From assembly GCA_029931535.1 (NCBI GenBank), contig JAQPZY010001448.1, positions 1,798,001 to 1,862,000 of the forward strand: 64,000 nucleotides of DNA, in the 5' to 3' direction. The DNA is from Margaritifera margaritifera. Taxonomy: Eukaryota; Mollusca; Bivalvia; Unionida; Margaritiferidae. The notes under the pieces are model-generated. The model saw only the letters and a program-made list of their open reading frames with translations. It searched no databases and had not been told where the DNA came from. This document shows positions 23,801 through 36,964 of the stretch, piece after piece (the stretch's first letter is position 1; each line of letters starts with the position of its first letter). Both the position numbers and the translations under genes were made by a program.

Positions 23801-23990
23801 TAAATACCATGAACTTGTGACTTACTATCCGTTTAGATACCATGAACTTGTGACTTACTATCCGTATAGATACCATGAACTTGTGACTTACTATCCGTAT
23901 AAATACCATGAACTTGTGACTTACTATCCGTATAGATACTACGAACTAGTGACTTACTATCAGTATATATACTATGAACAGGTGAGTTAC
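23801..23990 (-). repeat. 33-bp tandem array encoding IYTDSKSQVHG, about 6 copies
   Basis: Unit CCATGAACTTGTGACTTACT plus ATCCGTATAGATA. On the minus strand each period reads IYTDSKSQVHG. The copy next to the 42-bp array reads VHGIYIDFSKVLD, which is RT motif A, so the unit is a piece of motif A amplified in place with a few substitutions. Divergence rises toward 23990. Confidence 0.92.
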
Positions 23991-24602
23991 TATCAATTTC
24001 TTTTGAGAAAAAATCAGTAAAACTTTCTGAATGGGTTACTGAAGAATGTTTTGGCATCAAACCATGCTAATCTTCACATATGGTAGGATTTTTAAAAATT
24101 TAAAATTTTGTATCTACAATTTTTTCAAGCATTTTGGACAGGATTGGTAACCGTGGCACAGATCTATAATTCTGAGACTAAATTTCTATCACATGATTTA
24201 CAAATTGGAATAACATTTGCCTTCTTGAAAACACATCAGAAAACGTACCAGACTTGATAGACATGTTAAACATTTTGCACATAATTCATTGGCATATGTT
24301 TTTAAAGAACACCTAAGACATTATTAAAACAACAGGCATTTTCATATTAAGTTCACTCAAGTTCACTCACAACTGTGTGTACTTCAATACATTTAATTTC
24401 TATGTTGTTTAAAGGTCAATGGATGAAATGCAACCGTGTATATCAGGTAAATAATCTACATGATTGAAGTTAAAGACACTTTTAAAGAAATAACTGAACA
24501 TGTTTGCAATGTCATTATAATATGTAGCAGGAGAAGTTCTATCTTTACTTGTCAAAGGGACTGAACCTTCCTGCTTTTTACATTTTACAAAACTCCATAG
24601 AT

Positions 24603-24723
24603 CAGGGGTGTCAAACATACGATACGGCCCGCCAAACTCAATATTTATTATTATTATTTATTGTTATTTATTATTATTTATATCAAATCTGGCCCGCCAT
24701 AGCAAATGAGTTTGACACCACTG
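24603..24723. mobile_element. hAT MITE with perfect 8-bp target duplication, inside the LINE
   Basis: 121 bp. Ends CAGGGGTGTCAAACATACG and GAGTTTGACACCACTG, with GGCCCGCC next to both ends and an AT-rich (TTATTTATTA) core. Flanked on both sides by CCATAGAT (24595-24602 and 24724-24731). Removing it restores the LINE reading ENPKHLWSFVKCKK, so it entered when the LINE was already present. CAGGGGTGTCAAAC ends are typical of Charlie-like hAT families. Confidence 0.93.
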
Positions 24724-24925
24724 CCATAGATGTTTAGGGTTTTCTGGAATGGAAAATTCAGTATTTGTTATATAATCTTTGTATTTACTCTCTGGAGGTT
24801 TCTTTTAGTTCTTTTCTTGCTGCAGAAAAAACATGGTACTGTTAGAAGTTTTTCACACGTCCATACTTCACCTACTGTCTCCAAGCTTTCTCCTTTTGTT
24901 TCACTGCAGCATGATAGACACACAA

Positions 24926-25361
24926 ACACACACATATACACACACGCACATATATAACCAAAAAATCAAGTAAAATCAACGAGCAAATTTATTTCCAGAC
25001 AATTCAAGTAAAATTTCAAAAGACACTTACAATTTGTGAGTTAAATTTAAAAAATAATCCTAAATGTCCTAATCACAAGTCCAATATAATAGAATGTTCT
25101 GAATGAATTTCAATAGCCTTCAGTGTCCTGATATACCACAAGATGTAATCCAGAATGTATTTGAATGAGTTCACATAAATCCCAAAATCATGTATTAATC
25201 AAAAAGTCAATGAGCACTTTAGTATTTTCCATGAATATTGTAAACAAATAATTCCTCTCAAATTATATCTGATTTCAACAACCCAACTGTAATTACTAAA
25301 ACAGATTTCTTACAGACTGATCTTTGAAACCGGAATTCTAGAACAAGAATAAAATTGTTTA

Positions 25362-25363
<2 letters not shown>
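24926..25363. other. unremarkable AT-rich interval
   Basis: Contains a short (CA)n stretch near 24918-24952. No gene was recognised. Confidence 0.45.

Positions 25364-25447
<84 letters not shown>
25364..25447. repeat. (AT)n microsatellite
   Basis: About 84 bp of pure AT. Confidence 0.97.
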
Positions 25448-25450
<3 letters not shown>

Positions 25451-25667
25451 GCATGGCGACATGATCTATGTTACAATATGAGTACTTCAAATGGAAAAAT
25501 ACTGGCCTGCCTGATATATGTAACAAAAGTCTAATTGCAAAATGTCTATGAAAATACTGGCCAACCTGGCACATGGTCACACAACTTATAAGCATTGACA
25601 AAAGTTAAGGATGTATTTTCAATTAACCATACAACTTACAATCATAAACAAAAGTTTAGTATGTAAA

Positions 25668-27000
<1,333 letters not shown>

Positions 27001-27004
27001 ATAT

Positions 27005-27330
27005 ACTAATTTTAGGATTTGCCACACAATATGCTGGTAAATATTTTTTGTCTTAACTTTGAATGAAATGGACATACCATATTTACATTATATTTATCTT
27101 CAACCAAATTGTTATGACATAAACAGCATAACCGTTGATGATGTGGAATTTTATTGTGTCTCCCCTTTTCCGCCATCATATCATGAGCAGAGCATCTAAT
27201 TTTAGAAATTGTTGTCTGTAATTTTCGGGTAATCCCATAAAAAAAGATAAAATTCCAAGTATTTTTGAAGCAATATAAAGAACTAGTAAGTAGAAGAAAC
27301 AAGTGTCTTATTGTATACAATATGAAGCCA
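27005..27330 (-). pseudogene. C-terminal relic of a LINE ORF2 (zinc-knuckle-like end)
   Basis: The minus frame reads ISKIRCSAHDMMAEKGRHN, then RLCCLCHNNLVEDKYN and MVCPFHSKLRQK, the familiar C-terminal pattern of some invertebrate LINEs (R-C-hydrophobic, E-GR, CxxC, V-ED-h, CP..-R). The Cys/His pattern CxxC-x(n)-H/N-x-CP is intact here. Further upstream RT parts are not seen, consistent with a truncated 3-prime copy. It probably belongs to the same broad family as the relic at 56.5-59.1 kb. Confidence 0.7.
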
Positions 27331-28357
27331 TGGTCATATTTTATTTCTCCTTTCCTCCTTTCTTTAATCCCATGAAGTATCTTTTAGGTCCAGCTCTGAG
27401 ATCAGAAAGCGGTATGTTTGCAATCCAATACACCATACGTCTGGTTGGTGTTGGGACATCAATAATTCCATCCATTATGCATATTGATCATCATACTGAA
27501 TTACAAATAAACCTTTAGCTATTAGCTGTTAATCCATGAATATTCTATCATTTACAGAAATACTAAACATGTGGCGGAAGGACAATAGGGATCACCATGT
27601 ATTTATTTCACGCTTCATCAAATTATCTACTTTTCATATTATCAGAATGAAGAAAGAAAAATACTCCTATGATTTGAGACCATTACGAATAAATGTCCCA
27701 ATATTCCATTGCTAGTAGTTGCTCGTAGGCTTGATTTTGCTGAAATTGTCCAAGTCTTAGATAATATTTGTTCTTTAGAATAGCAGAGGAAGTAACCCCC
27801 ACCCCCCACCCACCCCCCAATAAAAAGACGCCCTGTTATCATTGTGATATAACGCGTCATCTTTAAGTGATAAAAGCGTTGATGAAAATAAACTTAATAT
27901 GAGCAAACTTTATTCCATTAATTAGAAGCCTTTGGAATCGTATGCTTTTCTTCATTTTGATATCGGAATAAAGACATACCCGACGGAAGTATCAAGTCAT
28001 GGATGTTTAGCTGGAGAAAACTTTCTTTGAGGAGTAAGAAGTCAAAATTTGGAGCTATCTTCTAAATCGAATCTTCAGGGCCGATTTAGTCACAATATTT
28101 CTGAGTTTTATCTAACAAAACTCTGCGTGACCCGAATAGCGTTTAAATGAACATATAATTCAGTATGGTCAAAGCGTAATTCAAAAACATATATTCAGAC
28201 TCTAGCTAATCTGTAACTGTAAGAAAATCAAAGTAAGAAATAAAAGACGCATACAGAGCTGAGACGGACATGGGAATAAAATATATGAAAGGAAAGGTAA
28301 AGATGATGTATAAAGACAAATTATGTTATTCGTATACATTTATGATAAATACGGGAT
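27331..28357. other. unremarkable interval
   Basis: Contains a C-rich patch (27796-27820). No gene was recognised. Confidence 0.45.
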
Positions 28358-28516
28358 ATCAGTACAGTAACTTGATCTGGGTACTTGTATCGCGCCGAGT
28401 TTGATTGCTGAAAGATATTGGATCGCGTGAGACCCGAAGGGTCGAGCGTGATCCGATGTCCTTCCGCTATCAAATGAGACGCTATACAAGCACCGAGATC
28501 CAGTTACTGTACTGAT
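28358..28516. mobile_element. near-perfect ~159 bp palindrome (foldback MITE)
   Basis: Outer arms ATCAGTACAGTAACTTGATCT and GATCCAGTTACTGTACTGAT pair almost completely and continue through CTTGTATCGCG / CGCTATACAAGCAC. The centre is GATCGCGTGAGACCCGAAGG folding on GTCGAGCGTGATC with a GAAG-type tip. A 3-bp GAT lies immediately outside each end and could be a target duplication. It is GC-richer than its surroundings. Confidence 0.85.
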
Positions 28517-29932
28517 GATGTGTTCATTATATACCCTAAACAACTATTTCATAATAAAAAGTTGTCATGTTGTTGTTCTTCTTCTACTTAGATTCCATCG
28601 ATCTACTCACATTGTACATTGCGTCTAAAAATGCGTAACTGTAGTAGTTCCTTCACGTGACCGTTGTTAGGTGACGTTTTTCATTGACAGCGAGAAATCC
28701 AAATTGGTATCAGATGCACATCTGTTACAATGCTTCAAATCAGCCGGGGGGTGGGGTGGGGGTGGGGGTCAGCCTATATCAAGAATTTTATAATGATGGG
28801 TATTTAATAAAATATAACAATGTTAGTTATGTGTGATAAATATTATAGTACATCTGATGACATGAAACTGACATCATGTTGCCATTGTTTCGAACAATGT
28901 CCATGACATTTGAAGGTTTGAATCGGCAGCATATAATATGTATAGGTAATGCAGGTTTTCCCTGCAACACGAATTGCCCGCTTTTTCAACAATACATTCT
29001 ACCACCTCTAAAGTACATTCGAAATATCTTTACATTTATTGCATATGCTCAAATAGTGCTGATGGACTTTACAGTATAAAAAGTGTATTTTTCTGACAGA
29101 GGAAAAAATAAACAAAGAGAAATAGAAATTAACCACATCTATCGGTAATGGTCAAGTGAACAAACCTTTACAAGATTCTCGATTGATTTAGATCTCTCAG
29201 AGTCTCGCGAGAGTCTGGTTGAACAAGACTAAACCTCAGCTGGAGCAACGACTACCTTTTCTGTGAAAATACTTCAGATGTAACGTAGAGGCAGTCACTG
29301 GTGTATCAAAACCAATGTATTGATTCAATAAAAACAAGACTGAAAAGTTACTTGCAGTTAACAATATATTTCTTAGTTGAATATGTTTAATTGACCTGTT
29401 ATATAGTCCAAATATTCAAAAAACAGATCCTACCTTGGTGCGAAAGAATTTTTTGGCTTTTGTGTGTGTGTGTGTGTTGTTATTTCTCCAAAATTGAGGA
29501 AATCAATTAACCTAACACATCTGAGTTTTTTTTTCCTGCTTGACAGAAAAGGCAGATGTTGTTCCGATTGGACTAGCCCTATGTTGGACACTCAGAACAC
29601 CTCTGCGCGTGCACGAGCTTATCAAAACTTGAAAATTAGCGTTCATTGGTCTATTAGAGAGCTAGGTAACCAATCAGACACAATTTATAATGAAAAAAAA
29701 ATCTGTTAGAATGGCGAAATGTTTCCCTTACTAATAGTAATTCTACACCTCATTATAAACCAATCAAGGCTTCCCAAACCCGTATATCCTCTATTACATA
29801 TTCACACACTTCTAGACTTGTTCGAATACTTTTGTATCATTAGTACCGTGAGTCGTTAAAAATTTGACGAAAGAATTCTTAAATTGTCTAAAGTAGCAGC
29901 AAGTTTCGTAATATTGCTTTAACCTTTCTGTA
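28517..29932. other. AT-rich interval, no gene recognised
   Basis: Contains a G-rich patch (28746-28770), a short palindrome AGAGTCTCGCGAGAGTCT (29197-29214) and a short (GT)n (29460-29477). No domain-bearing frame. Confidence 0.45.
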
Positions 29933-30282
29933 ATTGAACTTCATTCTGGTGTAATACATTTCTATGTGATATTTCAAGCTCTAGTTGAACTTCATTCTTG
30001 TGTAATACATTTCTATGTGATATTTCAAGCTCTAGTTGAACTTCATTCTTGTGTAATACATTTCTATGTGATATTTCAAGCTGTAGTTGAACATCATTCT
30101 TGTGTAATACATTTCTTTGTGATATTTCAAGCTGTAGTTGAACTTCATTCTTGTGTAATACATTTCTATGTGATATTTCAAGCTGTAATTGAACTTCATT
30201 CTTGTGTAACACATTTCTATGTGATATTTCAAGCTCTAGTTGAACTTCATTCTGATGTAATACATTTCTATGTAATATTTCT
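29933..30282. repeat. minisatellite, 51 bp unit, about 7 copies
   Basis: Unit TTGAACTTCATTCTTGTGTA plus ATACATTTCTATGTGATATT and TCAAGCTCTAG. Since 51 is divisible by 3, frames stay open on both strands (for example 29919-30212 minus, 17-residue period). I could not match the period peptide to a LINE or other protein. Confidence 0.95.
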
Positions 30283-31861
30283 TATCTTTAAGTTAATCTG
30301 AAGAATTAAACACTGTAAATGAATAAGTTTTCTTTCTCATTTTGTTAAACAGCTCATACTTTAGTTTATGAGCACACTAAAACAAATGGATCGGTGGGAG
30401 TTCTTCCATCTTTGTAATTCATTTAAAGTGTTTCACAATCTTTAACGATAAACTGATCACCATCGATACTTTTTCCAAAGGATGGTCGATTTGCAAAATT
30501 ATCAGTCTATCCCAACACTACTTTGAAGAGTCAATCGATTTCTTCTCAACTGAGAGGGTATTTTACAGACAAAGTGGTGTAATGACAAGGATGTTCATGT
30601 TTATTTCTACAAGGTACAGTCTATTGGATTATTTAATTTTGCGGTGGACTGTGACGTAATTTTTTAAAATTTTTTTTTTACCCCACTGCCAAATTTGGGT
30701 TATGTACCATAATAACGTTGCTACAGTTATATCACGATATCTTTAAGCCAGGGACACCTACGTGCATTAAGGGTCATCTTTACAAAACTAATATTACGAT
30801 ATCATTATAATGCCGAAAAACCTGTATCATGCAATGTTCCAATCAATCAGTATTAGTGTGCTTTAAGTCGTACTAGGAACAGGATAACATTCTATACATG
30901 TTTAGAAATGGAATACTTTAGTAAATAATAGTTCTTTCTCCCTTATCCTTGTCGCCTATGATCATCTTCTATTGTTCGCTTCCCCGAAGTCTACCAACAA
31001 GTGATAAAGATATCTACCGATCTATGACACTTCTAATATTTACATCAATTACCATCATGTCAAATCTTTAGTATACACTACCAGTATTTTCATAATAAAA
31101 TACATCCCTTAATCTTGATCATATGTGCTCAAACAGTTTTTATTGATAGTTCATTACCATTTATACGTCATTGACGTGTTGATAATGAGGTATACATATT
31201 TGGACATTCTTTGCAACATTAGTGGCTGCCCGCGTTAATTTAATTAGCAGTCCCAAAAATAAGGCGTTACGTCTTCTGTGTTTTATTCTGAAAAACCGGT
31301 TAAACTGGCCAATTGGGTCGTAATTATTACAAATAATGTAATCACAGATATGGATTTATCAATGCATATCCCTGATTCGAATAACGGTGATGTGACTGAA
31401 GGATCATGCAGGATTATAAAACAGGGAGACACTGGGTCGGGCATGATTTGTTAAATAATGTAAGATACGGTTGGTAATTATAACTTGTATTATAATGAGA
31501 CAGTCGGACATAGGGCAGATGCATATTGCTTAAATCTCTTTATCCCATATAATAGACATGTGTACATGGCTTTCATCTTAGTGACGGGTCGTTCGTTAAT
31601 CGGTTATCTCATGCCACAGAAAAATCCGGTCAATATCATACGGATTAACAATAATCCTACGCCAGTGTAATTTTGAAATACCAAACAATTCTTGCATATT
31701 TTTTAAAAATAATTTTTCCATAATTGGAAGAAAAATTGTTGAAATAAACTTGTTATTACCTTATCGGTGATATAAAATATTAAATTTAAAAATGCTTGGT
31801 TTAAAATTATTTTTTGAAACCAACCATTTAATAGCATAATCCACAAGCATTTACTTAAAAG

Positions 31862-31892
<31 letters not shown>

Positions 31893-32440
31893 GCTAATGT
31901 TATAAAGAAAATAATGGTTCTACTAATACAGTCATCCTCTTTAAACTGGTTAATAGTGAAAAATTTATGGGAAAAGCTTCATATTAATTGGTTAATAGTG
32001 AAAAATTAATGGGAAAAAGGTTCATATTAATTGGGACTGAGATCAATACTACTTAATGAATAATTTTGAAACGTAACTTTTGATCTCTTTGATAAAAAAT
32101 CGGCTATACTGTCTGAACAAATACAATTTTATTTTCATAAATCCCGTGTAATTTGATGAAATATTTAGTAATTAGAATTCGGTCAATGAAATTTTAGCGC
32201 CATTACATAGTAACGTTTAGCATTATCAATTAAGAAACAACAACAACAACAACAGCACAAAAAAGAAAAAACAAAACAAAAAAACAAAAAACAATGATAA
32301 TGATGATGATGATTAATTTGAATTCCGGGCTTTAAAATTCCAATAAATATTATGTAAAAAAACTCAGTAATATTTGAGATTAAGTATAAAAACTTTCCTT
32401 TTACTGAGGAGTAATAATACTTAATGAACTATTTATTATT

Positions 32441-32491
<51 letters not shown>

Positions 32492-32798
32492 TATATTTAT
32501 TTATTTATAAATAGTGTAAGTATGATTGGGGTTTTCCAAGAAAGACACCGTTCAGTTGTTTCTTTTGTTTTGTCTTTTTTTAAAACAAACAAAACAGCAA
32601 GAAAAAACACTTGTCTATATTTGTCTCTAAATTTTATACAAATATATTTTAAGCCTAAAAGATGTTATTGTGAAACAAAACCAGAAGCGTACTAAAAACG
32701 CAAGATAAAAGATTTGTTGGACTGGACTTACTGGTGGCGCAACCTTTCGGATTAAGGGTCAGTAAGTGACTTTAATTCGCTATGTTTGAAGGGTTGAA
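30283..32798. other. AT-rich interval with small simple repeats
   Basis: No gene seen. Holds (TTA)n at about 31866-31892, a 44-bp direct duplication around TTGGTTAATAGTGAAAAATT (about 31945 and 31988), an A/CAA-rich patch at 32235-32295, and (TTTA)n at about 32436-32510. Confidence 0.5.
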
Positions 32799-33060
32799 CA
32801 GGACCGGATTATCCATTGGGCAGGGCCCCCGAGGCTCAAGGGGTCCCGGACCCGGGCTTAAGGGGCCCCCGTATATTATCGGATGCTTTTCAAAGACAGT
32901 GTTTTTAACAGTACTGTAACTAAGGTCTTGGAACGATTTTATTGCATCGGCTTCGTCGTCGCCTATAACGATCCGCCGATATCTATGGACAAGGCATAGA
33001 TAGCTATGGGTCCCTATGTTGGCTGTGCCCAGGGCCCCCAAAGGCCTTAATCCGGCCCTG
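32799..33060. mobile_element. complete hAT-type MITE with perfect 8-bp target duplication
   Basis: 262 bp. The left end CAGGACCGGATTATCC and right end GGCCTTAATCCGGCCCTG form inverted repeats that continue as GGGCAGGGCCCCC / CAGGGCCCCC. It is flanked by GGGTTGAA at 32791-32798 and 33061-33068. The interior has no transposase frame. GC content is far above the flanks. CAGGGCCGGATTA ends are a known hAT-type terminus. Confidence 0.93.
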
Positions 33061-33182
33061 GGGTTGAAGGACTTTGGGAATTTTCGCTTATCAGTCTCAT
33101 AATTGTAAGCAAGGGTACATGATTATATGAAGTAAATTTATATGAAATGAAACTATCATTAAACAGCTGGGAAAGTTTCATT

Positions 33183-33265
33183 TCGTTCCAACCAGGAATT
33201 GAACCAGTGCTGCTTAAAACGACTCGCTGTGATCCGATTCACCAGCGATCTCTACTACTCAGTAT
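33183..33265 (-). mobile_element. tRNA-like SINE head fragment
   Basis: On the minus strand CTGAGTAGTAGAGATCGCTG precedes CACTGGTTCAATTCCTGG by about 45 bp, matching A/B box order; GGTTCAATTCC fits the B-box consensus. The 3-prime continuation (TTGGAACGAAATGAAACTT) has no clear tail. Confidence 0.45.
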
Positions 33266-35059
33266 AGCGGGTATTCTCAGGGGTTGTGACATCTGAGCTA
33301 TTTGGCTGGTTTAAACATATTTTATTGACATAGATAAAATGTATACAAGGCAAAATGATCGGAAACAAGGTGTCCAACTCATTGGTCCCTCTCCATTATA
33401 GATTTAGCAAACAGTGAACTCGCGAAAATAACCCCTCCAGAATGTATCATCGTTTATATTACAACTTCCTTTGATCTGAAATTGCTAAAATTGATAACTA
33501 ACCAAAATAAGAAACCAACATTTTTAGACAAAATCGCTACATTTTATCTGCTAAAAAATAAAAATCCCGCTATACGGCATGTTTATGTGTGCGTGCGTGT
33601 GTGTTATTATAGTGTACCTAGATGCCCATAATCAGCTTTCTTGCTCTCGACTGTCTCCAAACTTGTCTCATAAAGTTTAACATGAGTAAGGACAGAATCA
33701 ACGAACACGTATGAGAACATCTTTTTATTTTTTCATATACTAATACGCGTGAGCGTAGAAACACAGAAATCAAATGGGCCAGATTGGAGATCCAAGGATA
33801 ATATAGCATCCACAGAATCTGCTGGTTTATAAATACATCCTGACTGTATTTTGACCGATTATTTTGATTAAGGGTTCCTACTGGAAGATTGCTTTTTAAT
33901 TTCTATTTTAACTGGATACTGCCTATATCAAAGTGTTTCTTGTTTGTCGATTTTTTATATCGGTAAAGAATTGCCCATTTCATCATATATAATAAATTTT
34001 TTATCATCAGTTATATTTTGTTTCCAATTAATTTAAGCAATTCTCCAGTGGGAACTCTATTTTATGACTAAAAAAAGTTGGATATTTTTATGAAACAAAA
34101 AGTACTTAATTTTCGACGATATTAAAGGTAAAGTTTTCCACATGCAAAAGGTGAAGAATATATAAGACTGAGAACACTGACTATATTCCTGAAAGAGATA
34201 GATTCATGTATGTAAACTCAGTACGCAACCAAGTCTGTCTGTCTGTCTGTATCTGTTTACCACACAAAGTAAACAAGAAATTAACAACTAATAAACCAGT
34301 ATGTATGTATGCCCGTCCGTCCGTCCGTCCGTCTGTCTATCTACCTACCTACCTCCGTACACACATGCCTATCTACCTACGCATAAATACTATATGTCTA
34401 TTTTGCTAATAGCATGTAATTATCTTTCTTCCATTTAAATTTTTACTTACTTCTAATGCTTTTATAAAATGTAAACCAAAGCTATGTAATTTATATGTTT
34501 AAAATGCTGAAAACTAATTTTAACGTGTGCCCCAACATTGTACATACAATGATGATGGATTCCTGTTGTCCTTATATACATTAAAACAACAGATTGCCGT
34601 TACTAAAAATAGGAAGGAATGGTCAAGTCTCCAACTCCGATGCTTGGTTGCTTCGTTCTGTTATTTTTCATACTTTCACCATGAAACATGTCATTCTGCT
34701 TATTTTTCTTTCTTAGCCCTGTCTGCGTTTAGTAGAAATGTTTGTCTCGTAAAAGAGTAAAAGTAGTTCCCTTTAAACACGTGATGACTCAAACTTTCAG
34801 TAGAAAGGAATGATATAAACAAAAAGGAGCGTTACATAAGGAATCAACTTAAAGTTAGTAATCAGTGTATGGACGTTTTTTTTTTTACTTGAAGCGAATG
34901 ACCTTAACTAGTAAATGAAATCATTCATCTTAACAAGGGCTGGCACGCACATTATCTGTCGCTACTTCTGGGGTTCTGTCAATTTTGAAAAGACAAATTT
35001 TGAACTGCTGATATTTAGACTCAAAAATTATCTGTGACGTTATTTCCTTTTGAGCGGCT

Positions 35060-35063
<4 letters not shown>
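33266..35063. other. AT-rich interval with tetranucleotide runs
   Basis: (CTGT)n near 34232-34250, (CCGT)n near 34313-34332 and (CTAC)n near 34337-34353 lie close together. No gene was recognised. Confidence 0.45.

Positions 35064-35133
<70 letters not shown>
35064..35133. repeat. (CT)n microsatellite
   Basis: About 70 bp of pure CT. Confidence 0.97.
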
Positions 35134-35134
<1 letters not shown>

Positions 35135-35900
35135 CCCCGCCCCTTCCCATTTCAATTAATCGATAGAGTAGTGACGTTAAATTGTACACAAGCAAGACAT
35201 AGATATTGCTGTATTAAATATCGTTCTCATTTATACACAGAGTTTATTTACATTGAAACATAAAAGTTTCTTACTACGCTGAAATTATTTGAGGTCCATC
35301 ATTGAAGCATATTTTCGTATCAAACAAAGTACTCCTAGCGGGTAAAACACTGTTTAGTGTCCAGGCTATGTGGTTGTGTTGCTTGTAGTTACAGTGTTGT
35401 GTGTCGGATTAGAATAGCAAAAGTATTTTTTTGTTCACAAGATCGGTCTCACGTTATAAACTAATTTTAACGCTTCTTATTTGGAGCTCAAGACTTTAAT
35501 GATCTCTTTTCATTCTCATAGAGGAGACTTCGTTCTGACAAAGACGCAGTTTAAGATTAGTTTTGCATGCAAGTAAGGACTTAGGAATGGAATTAATGGG
35601 AGCACAAGCAATTTATAGTGTACTTCTACATCGAATTACGCATTAGTTTCTACTATGGACCATCTACGCTGCATCTCGTTCAGATCCTGTTTTGTCATGT
35701 TTACAATTACTGTATAGGTTTATCACGAATTGTCGGATTCACACCTCTGTATTGCTTATTATTATTCGCAGGTGGCTAATTTTGTTGATTTAGTCTAATT
35801 CAACTTTATTAGCGATAGCTAAAATAAAGAATCAATTTTGTACCAGTCAACTCTCGAGCAGTAATATATCAGCACTTCGTCCATAGCCGCTAAAACACTT
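35134..35900. other. unremarkable interval
   Basis: No gene, RNA or element was recognised. Confidence 0.45.
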
Positions 35901-36068
35901 CAGAAGACAGGAGCGTACTCTGCGCATGGGCAGTACACATATAATTTTCAATACCTGGGAATAAATTTAACCGCAAGTACACAAAGAATCAGTTGAGAGG
36001 TAATATTTGAACGTTGTAGTTACTACAACTGATCGCAAGCTTCCATAACAGTATTACCTGGCATCAGG
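35901..36068 (+). promoter_or_regulatory. possible second non-coding first exon
   Basis: TACTCTGCGCATGGGCAGTA (about 35919-35938) contains an NRF1-like GCGCATG core. About 120 bp later the text ends GGCATCAG|GTGAGTTTA, a strong donor-site match near 36068. It uses the same GTGAGTTT donor as the candidate near 11990. No coding start is attached. Alternative first exons of one distant gene would be one explanation; chance is another. Confidence 0.2.
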
Positions 36069-36295
36069 TGAGTTTATTTATCAATCACATTTACTAGAAA
36101 TAGTCTGGAACATAGAAAATTGTCAATGTTTTGCTGATTTTCTGTCACCAAAAGTTTTATTTTCACTTCTGAAATCCGATATTCACATTCTTCTAGAAAT
36201 ATTGTTTAAAATAGACCATAAGGCTTATTGTTGTAATCATAATTTGAATAGGATGGTCAAACTTACCAACAGATTCAGTTATATATAAATCATTT

Positions 36296-36503
36296 CCAGT
36301 CAATGGTTAAAACTTGATGCAGTATTGTCCAGTCAATCGCTAAAACTTTGGTGCAGTATTGTCCAGTCAATTGCTACAACTTTGATGCAGTATTGTCCAG
36401 TCAGTCGCTAAAACTTTGATGCAGCACTGTCCAGTCAATCACTAAAACTTTGATGCAGCACTGTCCAGTCAATCACTAAAACTTTGATGCAGTACTGTCC
36501 AGC
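36296..36503. repeat. minisatellite, ~34 bp unit, 6 copies
   Basis: Unit CCAGTCAATCGCTAAAACTT plus TGATGCAGTATTGT, moderately diverged. Confidence 0.92.
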
Positions 36504-36964
36504 TAAAATCATTATCCTCACACTTGTATCAAAAGCGTTTTCTGAACTTTGTCTCTCCGTATGTCTGTCCTCTTGTCCCTTACATCTCCAAAACCACTAG
36601 GTGGTAGATATTCACGAAACTTAGTGGTAATTTTTAGCTGTGGTAACAATTTGCGAACGGTTTGTCATCACTGGATCCAGCCCCTGTGGTTGATTGGGGT
36701 AAAATGTACAAACATTTTAAGTACAATGACATTTTCATATCTTTTCGGACCGAACTTCATATACGCCGCCATAGCTGGAAGAAGCATACTTTATATGAAG
36801 GATTTAGAATTATGATCCCTGAGTCACTGTCTAAAGATCGCGTCGGTTGAGTACGGAGAGCGATAAAGAGCTTGGAAAATGCATTAAAAACTTAAAAAGG
36901 GTGGGGATTTGGTATAGTGAGAAATACAGTTGCTCAAGTTTTGTTTAGTTCCCCGCATGATACT
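36504..36964. other. unremarkable interval
   Basis: The 88-codon frame at 36549-36815 (+) shows no family signature. Nothing else was recognised. Confidence 0.4.

Larger units (their letters stand above)
20513..24925 (-). pseudogene. decayed non-LTR retrotransposon ORF2 (CR1/Jockey/L2-like)
   Basis: Minus-strand pieces appear in the order of a LINE polyprotein. Linker: KEKAWRQ and KNPKHLWSFVKCKK-like text (24925 to about 24410). RT fingers: KKANVIPICKSCDRN, SVPRLPILSKMLEKIV (about 24115-24235), QHGFMPKHSSVTHS (about 24040-24080), motif A IYIDFSKVLD (about 23786-23815). Then comes the LLHKLHSYGLTGK segment, expanded into a 42-bp array, WCQVIS-PQGSISG-like motif B region (about 21815-21900), FADDVKLYKYI (about 21715-21750), KDLGV (about 21430), and a C-terminal domain with RRNLRHKTGFYCTNIRLNVRKHS-type text ending at a stop near 20689. 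Multiple frameshifts and stops mean it cannot encode a working enzyme. The endonuclease part is not seen. It is interrupted by one hAT MITE, one palindromic MITE and three tandem arrays. Confidence 0.85.

Noticed and set aside
36549..36815. 88-codon plus-strand frame
   Set aside because: No recognisable family; length is within expectation for this amount of sequence.
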